NCBI RefSeq assembly: GCF_000764305.2
Contig: NW_025946074.1
Coordinates: forward strand, 186,001 to 250,000
DNA: 64,000 bases
Direction: 5' to 3'
DNA from: Hyalella azteca
Taxonomy: Eukaryota; Arthropoda; Malacostraca; Amphipoda; Hyalellidae
Notes under the pieces: generated by a model
Told to the model about the DNA's origin: nothing
The model's database searches: none
The model's input: the letters and a program-made list of their open reading frames with translations, nothing else
Shown: positions 45,048-56,798 of the stretch, piece by piece
How positions within the stretch are numbered: the first letter of the stretch is position 1
How the letters are laid out: each line of letters begins with the position of its first letter
Made by a program: the position numbers and the translations under genes

Positions 45048-45572
45048 TAAAATTACGGTCAGGCTGAACATTGAATTTTCTAGGGTTCTCGTATAAAAAT
45101 TGGACCAAACTACGTCTTAGGTCTGCATGAGTCTCAGGAACTTCACACAAAAGAGGATCTTCGACTTCACTTAGACATGCGTGCAAGGAAATAAATAAGG
45201 AATCGCCACCACCTTCCACGCTCTTAATCAAACTTAGCCTTTTGGGAAGTATGTCTGAGGGTGGGTCATCTTCACGATCAGCAGGCACATTAATTACACG
45301 TGACATAGTATCAGCTGCAGTGTTATCTTTGCCGGGTCTATATTTAATGGTGAAATCAAATTCAGCTAAATTACCATCGTACGCATTAGTCTTGAATTAT
45401 CTCGAGCCATATTATGGAGATATAATAATGGTTTATGATCCGTATATAACAAAAAGGGTACACCATATACAAAAGCTCTAAAGGCCTGCACACCCCAACG
45501 TATAGCCACTAATTCCCTCTCTATGGTCGAATAACGAGTTTGTGCAGGAGAAAAAGTCATAGAGGCATATCC
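45048..45572 (-). pseudogene. Ty3/gypsy pol fragment: RNase H then OTU-like domain, frameshifted
   Basis: Minus-strand reading from the adapter edge gives an RNase H segment with RYSTIERELVAIRWGVQAF and YTDHKPL, ending in a stop near 45366. From about 45393 another frame continues with FTIKYRPGKDNTAADTMSRV, the normal end of the gypsy RNase H. Then comes a segment with GGGDSLFISLHACLSEVE and ADLRRSLVQFLYENPRKF, whose layout resembles an OTU cysteine protease (usually D-G-N-C-L-F). The position of the catalytic Cys is Ser here. The fragment is bounded by the 211-N gap and by a Nextera adapter, so reverse transcriptase and integrase are not seen. One frame break near 45390 makes it non-functional as assembled. 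Confidence 0.8.
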
Positions 45573-45610
45573 CTGTCTCTTATACACATCTAGATGTGTA
45601 TAAGAGACAG
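45573..45610. other. Nextera mate-pair junction adapter (assembly artefact)
   Basis: Fourth exact copy. It cuts the RNase H frame, so 45611 onward may not be the true neighbour. Confidence 0.98.
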
Positions 45611-46185
45611 ATTTGGGTTCGCTTAAACTAGGAAGGCAATTGAATTTCTGCGTCACGCCGCGACAAAAGCCCTCATTTGCGGCCGCTGCTGAGGCTGCGT
45701 GAGGTGCATGCACAGCCAGATACATAGTATAGGAATAAGTAGTTACTCATACAGCAACATATATAAACAATTCATCGACTGCTAACCACATTGATATTGT
45801 TGCAAGGTAAACTTTTTTAAACTTTCCATTTACATCCTCGTTAGTTCTTTACAAAAGATAAGTTCGTTACTAAATAATTCTAACGAGAATAAGAATTGAA
45901 AACCCAGTACACGACTTCATCTTTTACATTCGTCATCAAAAAAGGTGACAATTTAAACTTTTTAAAATCCAAATTTAAATTAAATTTCCGTTCGAATCTT
46001 TCCCTCGCCGACCGCCCGACCCTCGCGCGACGCTGTTTGCACAACTGCTGCCCTCACATCACGGCCATTATCCTGCCGCGCGCCGGCCGTGTCCCGGCGC
46101 CAAATCCAAGTCCGAGTCAACGGGATTACCTCTGAACCCAGCGGCCGTGAGAATCGCAACACCTTGGATTGAGTTCAAGTCAAGA
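45611..46185. other. No gene confirmed
   Basis: 45640-45720 and 46000-46160 are GC-rich. Neither gives a frame with recognisable protein features and splice sites. Confidence 0.4.
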
Positions 46186-46612
46186 GGTGGAGTGGTGGTG
46201 AGAGGGGGTGGTGAACGACAATGGTGAATGGTGGGTGATGAAAGAAAGTGGTGGTGAAAAGTACATGTGGTAAGAATGAGAGATGGTGAAAAGGAAGGTG
46301 GTGAAAAGGGAGGTGGTGAGAATGGGAGGTGGTGAGAATGGGAGGTGGTGAGAATGGGAGGAGGTGAAAAGGTGAGGTGGTGAAAAGGAGCGGTGGTGAA
46401 AGGGAAAGTTGGTGAAAAGGGGGTGGTAAAAGAGGAGGTGGTGAAAAGGGGTGGTGGTGAAAAGGGGAGGTGGTGAAAAGGAGCGGTGGTGAAAGGGGAA
46501 GTTGGTGAAAAGGGGGTGGTAAAAGGGGAGGTGGTGAAAGGTGAAAAGGGGGTAGTAAAAAGGGGTGTTGAAAGAGGAATGATGGAAAGGGAGGACAGTG
46601 ATTAGGGGATTT
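46186..46612. repeat. Purine-rich GGTGGTGAAAAGGGG minisatellite
   Basis: Units of 15-19 bp, almost wholly G/A/T on this strand with hardly any C. Strong strand asymmetry could favour triplex or G-rich structures. 46613-47383 shows no gene. Confidence 0.85.
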
Positions 46613-47383
46613 CACGGTGATTGGACGGTGATTAGACAGTGATTGGACGGGAATTTTATAAATAACTACAAATAAATAAACAAATTTAAAATATAAATAG
46701 CTGACCTCCTCGAATCCTCTAAAGAAGTGTTCAAGATGTCAACTAGTCTTGCTTTACACATTGCCGGCGTCGAAATGCAATTATTTCGTGCAGTGAATCA
46801 AGTACATGGAAAAGAAAACGACCACCCGAGTGAAATAACTTCTAATGGTTGTTAATGGCGGCCATTAGTCTAAACGTCAATAAACGGCTAAATAGAAACT
46901 TGAGAGCCCCTCCACCGTATCAAATTTTCTTCAAGATAATATTGGCGCATTTCTGTGATTTTTACCGTTCTTATTTTTCACTCTGATGCTCGTTTACTTT
47001 CCTGTTTATAATCCATGTAAAATGGCCACGCAGTGAAGTATCAATTTGAAATTGAAAATTGATGCATCAATTTGAAATTTAGAGGAGATGCATCAATTGG
47101 GTAAAAACAACGAATAATATCAATCAAATCTCAGATCATTGTGATGATGCTAAGAGAGGCAGCCATTAGCGAAGTACGAAGTTGATCGGTCAACCTCAGG
47201 GTTTATCTTCCATTTATCTATTTTTCCGTACGGCAGAATTAGTTTCTGACGCTGTATGGTTAAAAATAAGACTTGTTGAAATTATGGACAAATATGTAAA
47301 AAAATTGAGTAGGTCAGATCTTTTAGAAAATCAGTTCTAAGCAAACACTTTTAACGTGTGCATGACGACACTTAGGACATTTG

Positions 47384-47806
47384 TGTCCACTGTCAATCTG
47401 GCGTCTTATTATAAACATTATAATTATATGTAATTGAGAAGTAATCGTCACCTGAGCTGATAGAGATTGAGGACAAGTAAACATCTGATAGACACGTGAT
47501 AGATCACGCGATCAAGACCGCAGTAGTGGGCGGAAGCGAAGCTTATAAAAGGTCTAGCAACCTTAAGCAAACCCCCCAGTAGCTGATAAGCACTCCGCGA
47601 TGTAGCGTGTTGCTCGGCTCTCCGACCTTACGGTCGATACCGTAGCCTACTCTTCTGTATCGCAACTCTGTATTACCACCCCGTATACAAGATACGTTAT
47701 CTAGACACATGTGTCTTACCTATCCCTCACTACCTTAGTCAACGAACCCGATCCTAAGGTAGAGCTTAATATAATGAGCGCCAGTCATGAGTGCAAACCT
47801 CTGACA
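47384..47806 (+). mobile_element. LTR C (complete Ty3/gypsy-like solo LTR)
   Basis: Begins TGTCCACTGTCAATCTGGCG and ends CTCTGACA, with a perfect 4-bp TSD TTTG (47380-47383, 47807-47810). Core promoter elements are visible: GTAGTGGGCGGAAG (GC box), TATAAAAGG at 47544, then a CCCCCCAGTAG initiator-like stretch. Length 423 bp. No internal element sequence lies next to it, so it is a solo LTR. Confidence 0.85.
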
Positions 47807-47902
47807 TTTGTTTACGTGTTCCGTACATGTGACGTCACAGTGAAGATGATCATAACGGTGTCAAAATTTCTCGAAGCCTGGGTCAACCTTTTATAGTTCA
47901 AC

Positions 47903-48292
47903 CATGACTCTCCCACCCTCATCACACCCCTTCTCCCCTCATCACACTCCCTCTCCCATCGTCATCACACCCCTCTCCCACCGTCATCACACACCCTTCT
48001 GTCCCCTCATCACTCCCCTCTCCCTCATCACCCCCACCCTCCCCAAAACATTAAGGTTTATCGGCGTCGTCTGCATGAGCTTCCTCTGCCGCAATTTCCG
48101 TACAGGCTGAGATTTCTGGTGGGGTTGAGGGGTTGGGTTGTGGTGGCAGGGTTGTGATGGCAGGGTTGTGGTGGCAAGGTTGTGGTGGCAGGGTTGTGGT
48201 GGCAGGGTTGTGGTGGCAGGGTTGTGGTGGCAGGGTTGTGGTGGCAGGGTTGTGGTGGCAGGGTTTTGGTGGCAGGGTTGTGGTGGCATTGT
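47903..48292. repeat. C/T-rich tract and 14-bp array (GGTTGTGGTGGCAG)
   Basis: 47903-48045 repeats CTCATCACACCCC(T). 48130-48292 has about 12 units of the 14-bp repeat. The two tracts lie head to head with opposite strand bias. 48293-48706 shows no gene. Confidence 0.85.
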
Positions 48293-48706
48293 GCTGAGGA
48301 ATTTTGATAGTGAACCTGATGGAATTGCAGGATTTCGGGCTTTTTTAGTCATTTTTTGGGTTTCATATTTTTGAAAGGACCAAAATATTGCCAAAGAGTG
48401 AAGTAGAGTTTCCGTTGTTGATATAAGCTTTCCTGAGCTCAAGGATGCTGTCGTAAAATAACTGCCAAGTGGATTAATTCCTTGATTAATGCCTAGATGC
48501 TGCTGTCTTTATTTCTTCATTGAATTCAAGCGTTGAGGTAGATGCCGTTGTTGGTGGGCTTTTGTTATATACTGACGTAGTGAAATTATCGATGGCATTA
48601 AAGTTAACATCCAAATAATTTATTTTGATGCCTTTTTCGATTTTGTTAGTGAATTTCAGTACGGAGTTAGATTGGAATAGATTGTTAACACAATCTGTTA
48701 ACCCTT

Positions 48707-48852
48707 CCATAACCCCACCACCTCCATAACCCCACCACCTCCATAACCCCACCCCTCCATAACCCCACCACCTCCATAACCCCACCACCTCCATAACCCC
48801 ACCAACCATAACCCCCCACCTCCATAACCCCACCACCTCCATAACCCCACCA
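48707..48852. repeat. 17-bp minisatellite (CCATAACCCCACCACCT)
   Basis: About eight units ending exactly where the next MITE begins (CCACCACCCAGAC), so the MITE end may have been drawn into the array. Confidence 0.85.
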
Positions 48853-49017
48853 CCCAGACAAATTAATGGGTAATATTGTTCAAATAGTGACGCACTTTCT
48901 ATCTGTTGTACTGATATATACGCCATTATGCCTGGCTAATTTATATAAGGTTGACCCACACAAGAGAGAAACAAGGGTATCGGTATTTGGACAACGTCTC
49001 TCTCATTTGCTTGAGTG
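48851..49017. mobile_element. TA-type MITE, family 1
   Basis: Starts CACCCAGACAAATTAATGGG with CAAATAGTGACGCAC. It ends ATTTGGACAACGTCTCTCTC and then ATTTGCTTGAGTG. Length 167 bp. Confidence 0.7.
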
Positions 49018-51550
49018 AAGGTGGTGCATGCAACTAACCATACTTCACTAACCATAGAAACGCCGAAGTTTTTATAACAAACTTTAATATAAATAATATC
49101 GCAGTCAAAGAAGCTAAGTTATTTTTTATCATTCAATTTTGAGACTGCAGCGTTAGCTCCAAAATTTGATGCAATCATCCACATGCAGTGCGTTGAAAAT
49201 GAATGAGGGTGATTTAGGAATAAAAAATATGGAATAAATAATATTTTCGTACGACGCAAAATTTTTGCAACAAATTTGTTGGGCAACACTTCACTGTCCA
49301 TGAAAGGTAATGAAAAATTCAGAGATGTACTAACATAATAACATTAATATGCATAACATTATTCTGATGCATTCTGTAGTTTCAGTGCAATAATTCACAG
49401 CATTGTTAGAGAAATTAATAGTACCGTGAATGACTATCATTTAATTCATTAAGATATGAAAACATTAATAAATATTTACAACAACGATATCGCACCGACG
49501 ACCTTGCCTATATATGCCATTGTCGGTCAAAACTTCTTCTCTTATACACAAATGAAAAGGCATAAGCAAATTATCAATTATTATTTACTATAATACATGT
49601 ATTATAATTCATGATCAATGAAATTAAATTTACTGACCAAATTAAATTAAGAAAATTAAGTATATCAACATAGATTGTTTGCCTCATTTAATAAGTGGAA
49701 TTATATAAATTTTTATTCAAATATTTAAGATTGATCAAGCCTGGAAACTTTATGAGTCCCTATATGTCAGACAATCAGACAAATAACAATGAATAATCTA
49801 GTTCTAGATTATCAAATCCCATATAATTTGTGCACATGTTCATATATGTTCGCCCGCCGTGGTCCTGAATTACACCCAATTTAGTCACAGGTTTAGGCTT
49901 AATTAGCTAAGTTCAGCAAAAGTTTCTGGCGGTATTCCTGTAAATAGGCCTAAAGACACTAAAAAAATACATAATTGATCGATCATACCAACTATATTAT
50001 CGATCACATGATGGAACTGATAGTTAATGAAGGAAAATAGGCTAGGTATGAAACATTTTGCTATAATTTTAAAAGTGTCGGGTACTCACAACTCAGGACG
50101 ATGTCTGGTGTCGGTGAACGATGAATGTGACGGCTGAATTAATGATATTAATATTTGCAGCATAGCAGCAGCAATGTCTCCAAAACCAGATTAAAAAAGT
50201 CTGAGCTTAAACATACGTTCCTCGATCACATTCATCGGGGATTTTGTTTGAACAAAAATAATCATGGTGACAGAAAATAATTCATATTACGGCTGATTTT
50301 TACCATCATAATTGGCATAAACGTATGATTAGCACATTGCTGTCATATAAGTTACAATTTTTGTGATATTGTAAGGTGGATAGACAAACAACACAACATC
50401 ACCACTCAACATGCAAAGAAATACTGACTCGTTTTTTCTAATGTTGAGCCTCCGCTGCTCCACAGTAACGGGAAACATTTTCCATCACTTTATTCCATTC
50501 CGTTTATTCTTTATTCTAAGGATTGAGCTAGTCGAGGATCGCGAAGAAACCCCTCAGAGAATTGAGGAAGATTTTGTTCACTTTTACCTTTGACTGGATC
50601 ATCCTGACTCTGTTTGGCCCAGAAATGTGTCACTATTCGGAAAGGATGATTGTATATTTTTTATGAATGGGTCATAAATTAATGCATAAGTGAACGTGTT
50701 TCGTACAACGATAATCACAGTTTAAGAACAGAATCATTCAATTATTCAAGTCATGCAGACGCGAATTAAAGCAAATTATTTATTTCCATGGAATTGATTA
50801 CAAGTTCACTTTATTTTATGTCGGGTTTAGCTTGATGCGGGAATTGGCTATTTCGTTTGATATGGGGATCTTGTTTGGCAATGCATTCAATGTACAAGTT
50901 GGAAAGAGTGATAAATAATTAACTATATAGTAAATAGTTCTGGATTATTGAGTTATGTTCATTGCAGCGAGTGCGAGCTTGTTGGGTCAACGTATGTTAG
51001 ATCACAGACCGCGTCAATTGCTGAAATTTTAGAAATGTTTGTGAACGGCGATTCTGCGTCTATAATGAAGCATGAATACCATGTGGATTAGTTGCTCTGA
51101 TAATTTGTAAAATGTCGTCTATCGAGTCAATCCTTATTTGCATTGCATATAAGGTACTGCCATCTAATTCAGTTGTTTGGCGAATCCATACACAAAGGTT
51201 ACTTATTTTTTTTGCCGTCTTGGGTCTCTTGTTTTATAGGTTTATGAAGAAAGTTTTTGTCTATTTACTCATGCCTAAGTATACGTTCTTGTCCTTTTAA
51301 TACATAATTTACGCAATAAGTCACCACAAATAAATGTTTTTATTTTTCTATAAATACTCCAGAGGCAGAACTGTGACAGTTGCCAGCAGAAGTTGTGGCA
51401 GCACGGAGTTCTTTGACGACCAATGATCGCTGCAAACTTTGCCGAGGCGCGGCCGGCGTCGCTAATTTAAGGGAATCTGTTTGAAATTGTTCGAGATTGC
51501 CGGGCTCGATGGCGTGTGTAAAGAGGGTCTGATGACGGTCTGCTGCAGAC
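49018..51550. other. No gene recognised; partial MITE near 50600-50690
   Basis: AT-rich. 50606-50690 carries CCTGACTCTGTTTGGC, GTGTCACTATTCGGA and ATGAATGGGTCA, words of MITE family 1. Short open frames have no protein features. Confidence 0.5.
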
Positions 51551-52110
51551 GAGGGGTCTACGGCGGACAATGACTTGTGTTAAGAGGGTCTGCTGACGGT
51601 CTACTGCGGACGAGGGGTCTACGGTGGACGATGACTTGTGTAAAGAGGGCCTGATGACGGTCTACTGCAGGCGAGGGGTTTACGGTGGACGATGACTTGT
51701 GTTAAGAGGGTTTGATGACGGTCTGCTGCAGACGAGGGGTCTACGGTGGACGATGGCGTGTGTAAAGAGGGTTTGATGACGGTCTGCTGCAGGCGAGGGG
51801 TCTACGGTGGACGATGACTTGTGTTAAGAGGGTTTGATGACGGTCTGCTGCAGGCGAGGGGTCTACGGTGGACGATGGCGTGTGTAAAGAGGGTCTGATG
51901 ACGGTCTGCTGCAGGCGAGGGGTCTACGGCGGACAATGACTTGTGTAAAGAGGGTCTGCTGCAGACGAGGGGTCTACGGTGGACGATGACTTGTGTAAAG
52001 AGGGTCTGACGACGGTCTGCTACGGAGTCTACGGCGGACGATGACTTGTGTTAAGAAGGTCTGATGACCTTCTGCTGCAGGCGAGGGTCTACCGTGGACC
52101 AGAGAAGACG
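51551..52110. repeat. 61-bp minisatellite, about 9 units
   Basis: The unit starts GAGGGGTCTACGGTGGACGA and contains AAAGAGGGTCTGATGACGGT and CTGCTGCAG. The first spacings are exactly 61 bp (51551, 51612, 51673). One unit is internally shortened near 51960. Alternating GGCGTGTGTAAAG/GACTTGTGTTAAG variants suggest a higher-order pattern. Confidence 0.9.
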
Positions 52111-52660
52111 AGGTCTAACGTGATCAAAAGAAACTCTTGAAATGATGGAAAATTTAGCGAATAAGTAGGCCAGAAACACTGAAAAAAATACTTTAATCGT
52201 TCAGCGTTCTATAATTCACTCCCTATTTAATCTCACCTAACGCAAGCGGCATTCAGCCCACACCTTTGTCCTCGGAAATTCATTGCTGCAAAACTCAACC
52301 GGTGGATCGCAAAATCCAACCGGCGGATAAACCTTCGTCTCAGATACTCCCGGTTTGGATGAGCGTTTTTCCGTAACATTGCCGATGCCATCCGCCACAA
52401 GCCGGCGCCGAATGGCGTGCGCCGAAGCCGAAAATCTGACAGTGAGTTTGTGTGGCAAATTAAGGGAACATTTCATGGTGGAGATGATGCCATCCCGGCA
52501 GGCCATTACGGCTACAAAGCCTGGCTTCTCCAGGAATTGGAATTACGAATATTGGATTGGATTTGAGGATATTTAATAAAAATTGGATTTGTTATTTATG
52601 AAGAACACGTGATGCGTTCTGGAACAGTCTTGCTGGATGGGGTCTGGAGAAATGATTGAC
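52111..52660. other. No gene confirmed
   Basis: 52237-52560 has higher GC and open frames on both strands, but no recognised domain and no convincing splice sites, so no call is made. Confidence 0.4.
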
Positions 52661-52978
52661 ACGCATGGAGGGTCGGGGTTATATACTGCATGAGGGTCGA
52701 GCCAAGGGTCGGGGTTACGTACACAAGGAGGGTCGTACCAAGGGTCAGGCTGCGGACACGGGGAGGATAGTGCCAAGGGTCGGGGCTGCGTACACGGGGA
52801 GGGTTGAGCCAAGGGTCGGGGCTGCGTACACGGAGAGGGTTGAGCCAAGGGTCGGGGCTGCGTACAAAGGGTCAAGCCAAGGGTCGGGGCTGCGTACACG
52901 GGGAGGGTCGAGCCAAGGGTCGGGGCTGCGTACACGGGGAGGGTTGAGCCAAGGGTCGGGGCTGCGTACAGAGGGACA
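52661..52978. repeat. 36-bp minisatellite, about 8 units
   Basis: The unit contains GGTTGAGCCAAGGGTCGGGG and CTGCGTACACGGGGAG. Multiple-of-three period keeps artificial frames open. Confidence 0.9.
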
Positions 52979-53139
52979 GAGTTACATTCTCTGAGGTTTC
53001 TATTAACCCCGTAGGGTCCCCGGTCGTTATCAGTGGTTGCTCTAGCACAGCTGATCCTTTGTATCCCTTATATCCCTTATATCCCTGCTCCGTCCGTCCC
53101 CCAGACTTGCTCTATCCCCAATTATTTCCTCAGATCACC

Positions 53140-53520
53140 GGAGCCTCGGCAGATGGGGAGGAGAGGGTGGGAGGAGGGAGGGGGCGGGGAAGGGGAGCGA
53201 ATTGAGTTAGAAAGAGCGAGTAGGAGAGAGAGTGAGTGTGTGAAGGTGCTAGTGCTAGAGTGGGGACACAAGAAAGAGCGAGAGTATACGAGATAGAGAG
53301 AGGAAGAGAGAGAGGAATAAACAATAATGATAAAAGAATGAGGAATAAAGAATAGCGAAAATAAGAAAAGAAGAAAGAGACAAGAATAAAGAGAAGAGGA
53401 GATAGAAGCAGAAAGAGCAAGGAAGAAGTAGAGCCGGCATAGAAGTGTACAGATAAATTTAGAAATAGAAACAAAAATGTACGGAGGCAAGAAATAAAGC
53501 AAAAGAGCCTAATCATAAAA
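53140..53520. repeat. Purine-rich (GA) tract
   Basis: Imperfect GAGAGA/AGAAAG-rich DNA on this strand without a fixed unit. Minus-strand frames of Leu/Ser/Phe are compositional. Confidence 0.7.
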
Positions 53521-54825
53521 TAGTATTAAACTAAAATTATTTTAATACGGAAAATATGGCTTTAATATAAAAAAATCATAATCGAAATAGAGCAGATTTG
53601 GTGCGGCATAAAGCACCAGACAAATTTCCTAGGGCAAATTTTTGATACAATGCGAACAAAAACGTTCGTATTTTTAAATAAAAATATGATGCTATAAATG
53701 CAAAAAGATTCTAAACAGTTACGTTTGTATTTTTATAGGAACGTTGTATTGGAAAAATTTCCTGTACAAGTCAGTGATAGTAGAGCTGATGCAACCAAAA
53801 AATATATTCTCTACACATTCTAATCATACAAAATGAAATATTTGCCTTGATTCAAACAGAAAAATACGGTTTATATTCGAGAAATTTACCTTGAAAATAA
53901 TTGTTTATGATTACTAGAAGTTTGTTGGATAATTTTCATTTCATGATAATTGATTCCAGGCATTGTTGAATATTAGAGTTGAAAAAATGTTTTGTTAGCC
54001 TATTTCTTCTTAGTTTCAAAAAATGTTTAGGAAGTATCATTATCAATAATAAACAAAATAAACGATATTTAGAGATACTTTATAGATACAATATATCTAC
54101 AGATTTTTTATAGATGCAAATATTTTAAATATATGGAAAAATCTATGAAAACAAGGAAATTAAATTTAAACAATACAATTTTTAAATTTAGACAAAGATT
54201 CGACATAACAACATTCAACTAAATTATTTCAGCTTCCTCGATAAATTATCCAGTAGTTTTTATAAAATTACTGATATTTTTAGGCGTAATTTAATTTAAA
54301 CTATAAAATTTTTAAATTTAGACAGAGATTCGATTCAATTCAATTATTTCAGCTTCCTCGTTAAATTTTCCGTAGTTTTTATAGAAATTATTGATATTTT
54401 TTAGCATATTTGAATAACAATGAAGGCGGAATGGAAGACTCGCCTGTAAGCCGCGCCGCGCAATCTTAGTTAAATGGCCGGGAAAATGCCAGACAGATTT
54501 TCTTAAGAGTCTCTTGTGNTAGATCATAAGAAGTCAGGCAGGCTCATGCCTCATGTGTCGGAATCAGGAAGCAAAAAAGTGTTCGCTGCTGCCGAGTCTC
54601 CAGTCGACCTCGCTCCAATAATCCCGTAAAAGGCGTCCCGTGTTTGGAACTTGGACTGCGCTTCTCATCGGATACGCAGAGAATTGTGTGAGATTTCGTC
54701 CAAATGGCGAAACATATTTCCGTGTATGGATATTGGATGAATTATCTCCGTAATAATATTGGATAAAATATCGTTGAATGATCATAGTTATGGAAAATTA
54801 CATTTAATTAATTACATGGGGCTAA
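53521..54825. other. No gene recognised; duplicated AT-rich segment
   Basis: 54195-54250 and 54313-54368 share GATTCGA and ATTATTTCAGCTTCCTCG about 118 bp apart. A single N is at 54519. Confidence 0.5.
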
Positions 54826-55268
54826 AAGCCTATGCTTGAAAGCTGCTGCCGCTATTGTGCTCTTAGTTTGCTGTAAAAAAGTACACGAAGTCCACGCCTG
54901 ACGGCCGCTGCTGCTATTGTGCTCTTAGTTTGCTGTAAAAAAGTACACGAAGTCCACGTCTGACGGCCGCTGCTGCTATTGTGCTCTTAGTTTGCTGTAA
55001 ATAAAGTAATAAAAAAGTGCACGAAGTCCACCCCTGACGGCCGCTGCTGCTATTGTGCTCTTAGTTTGCTGTAAAAAAGTGCACGAAGTCCACGCCTGAC
55101 GGCCGCTGCTGCTATTGTGCTCTTAGTTTGCTGTAAATAAGTGCACGAAGTCCACGCCTGGCGGCCGCTGCTGCTATTGTGCTCATAGTTTGCTGTAAAA
55201 ATGTACAGGAAGTCCACGTATGACGGCCGCTGCTGCTATTGTGCTCTTAGTTTGCTGTAAAATAAGTG
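54826..55268. repeat. 62-bp minisatellite, about 7 units
   Basis: The unit contains GCCTGACGGCCGCTGCTGCT, ATTGTGCTCTTAGTTTGCTG and CACGAAGTCCAC; one unit has a 14-bp insertion (ATAAAGTAAT). Confidence 0.9.
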
Positions 55269-55599
55269 CTACGCTCAGCGCCTGCATGGATCACTTACCC
55301 GAAGTGCTTCCTAGCCTCGGAGCTGAGCAGATGATGTGCCCCTTAATCTCTTCCAGCTTCTCGTTAGCCAAATGACTTCTCTGGCCTAGGGACACGGAAT
55401 TCTAAGCTATAAAAATACTCTCGAAGAAATTCGTAATGAAATTTATAAAAGAAACATAAAATCAGTGGAATATACCCGATGTAATTTTATAAATATTTTT
55501 TTTCTCGTACAAAACTGTTCGGGCGATCGCAACAGCAATTCATGCATAGACTTCATGCGTTCCATGTTTTTGACGAATGTTTATGGTAACGCATGCCTG

Positions 55600-55760
55600 G
55601 GTTAATGTATCGACGCGTTATAGCGCGTGACTGGGTTGACGTAGGGACACGGTAACGCTCAGCCGTGTTAACGAATCGACACGGTAACGCTCAGCCGTTT
55701 TAACGTATCGACAAGGAACCGACACAGCCGTGTTGACGTATCGACACGGCAACCCATTTA
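55600..55760. repeat. Degenerate repeat of CGACACGGTAACGCTCAGCC
   Basis: Four to five imperfect units of about 32 bp with GTGTTAACG/CGTATCGACA words. 55269-55599 and 55761-56160 show no gene. Confidence 0.65.
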
Positions 55761-56164
55761 GTATACGGGATCCGAGGGAAGCTTGCCCTCGGAGCGACTC
55801 GAGGGCGACAAGTTCAATCTCTCGTCCTGACAAATGACGGCGTACGGGACGGATTTAACCGTGATTGCTCATCAATCATCCGGAAATTCAATAGCGATCC
55901 ATTACTGTAAATCCCGTGCTTTTAGTTTATTAATTAGTAAAGCGGGATTCAATTTATGTTCATTAGTTATACGAATAACTACGAATGAATACAAATAAGA
56001 GCGAATTGAACATCGTTTGGAATACATTCCACATAGCTGGATGACTCAAGTATGTATTCATGCGCAATCCTGTAAAAACCTTACATCAGGATGTCGAGGA
56101 AACTTATTTAAACTTGATGTTGTCATATATACCTTTAATGTAAGCTTTTACGCTACACTATACA

Positions 56165-56590
56165 ATGGGTAAATTATTTCAAATTATTTGTCGTGGTATT
56201 GTTACTCATGATTTTCTTAAAGAAATACGCTCCACGCATTGATGAACCGCAGACTTGATGCCGTTCGACAGCACCGGAAAATATTCAAAACATTTGTAAA
56301 TTTTTCCCAAAAATCCGCCTGTTATCCTAATATTTTCTTCCTATCTATTGGCCAGGCTTGCTGCCGTTTGACAGCACCGGAAAATATTCAAAATATTTTG
56401 ATATTTGTTCTCAAAATCCTCGTGTTATCCTAGTATTTTCTTCCCATCTCTTGGCCAGACTTGCTGCCGTTCAACATCACCAGAAAATATTAAAAACATT
56501 TGTACATTGCCCCTGAAAATCCGCCTGTTCACCTAATATTTTCCTCTCATCTCTTGGCCAGACTTGCTGCCGTTCGACATCACAGGAGGA
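56165..56590. repeat. 103-bp tandem array seeded on the Gad exon acceptor
   Basis: Exon-like starts follow AG at 56253, 56356, 56459 and the real 56562, exactly 103 bp apart each time. Units share CACCGGAAAATATTCAAAA, AATCCGCCTGTTATCCTAAT, TATTTTCTTCC and CTTGGCCAG-ACTTGCTGCCG. The upstream copies carry the first 20-25 bases of the exon and an intact acceptor. Confidence 0.95.
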
Positions 56591-56798
56591 CCAGAGACCC
56601 GAGAGTTTCTATACCGCGTGGCCGACATATCCTGTGACTATGTCGAGAAGACTTTCGACCGCGGCTGCAAGATCCTGGACTTCCACCAGCCCGAGCAGCT
56701 CAAGGAGGTCCTGGACTTGGAGATTCCTTCGGATCCTTTGAAGCTCGAGCAACTCCTGCACGACTGCCGCGATGCGCTCAAGTATCAGGTTAAGACGG
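56562..56798 (+). CDS. Gad: Glutamate decarboxylase, one internal exon
   Basis: The 237-nt exon has acceptor cttggccag and donor gtgagt, phase 1 at both ends. It encodes LLPFDITGGPETREFLYRVA, then DYVEKTFDRGCKILDFHQPE, then LEQLLHDCRDALKYQVKTG. This is the N-terminal part of the PLP-dependent group II decarboxylase domain. K-(V/I)-L-D-F-H-x-P, L-E-Q-(I/L)-L-x-D-C-R-D-x-L-K-Y and V-x-T-G (before HPRFFNQ in the next exon) are glutamate decarboxylase signatures and differ from the related sulfinoalanine decarboxylase. The enzyme makes GABA from glutamate in the cytosol of neurons. The PLP lysine lies in later exons not seen in the window. Confidence 0.9.

Noticed and set aside
45366..45725. Single continuous pol frame through 45725
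   Set aside because: The part beyond 45572 is adapter plus unrelated sequence.
52237..52576. Open frames on both strands in a GC-richer stretch
   Set aside because: No recognised motif, no supported splice sites, and both strands open to a similar extent.
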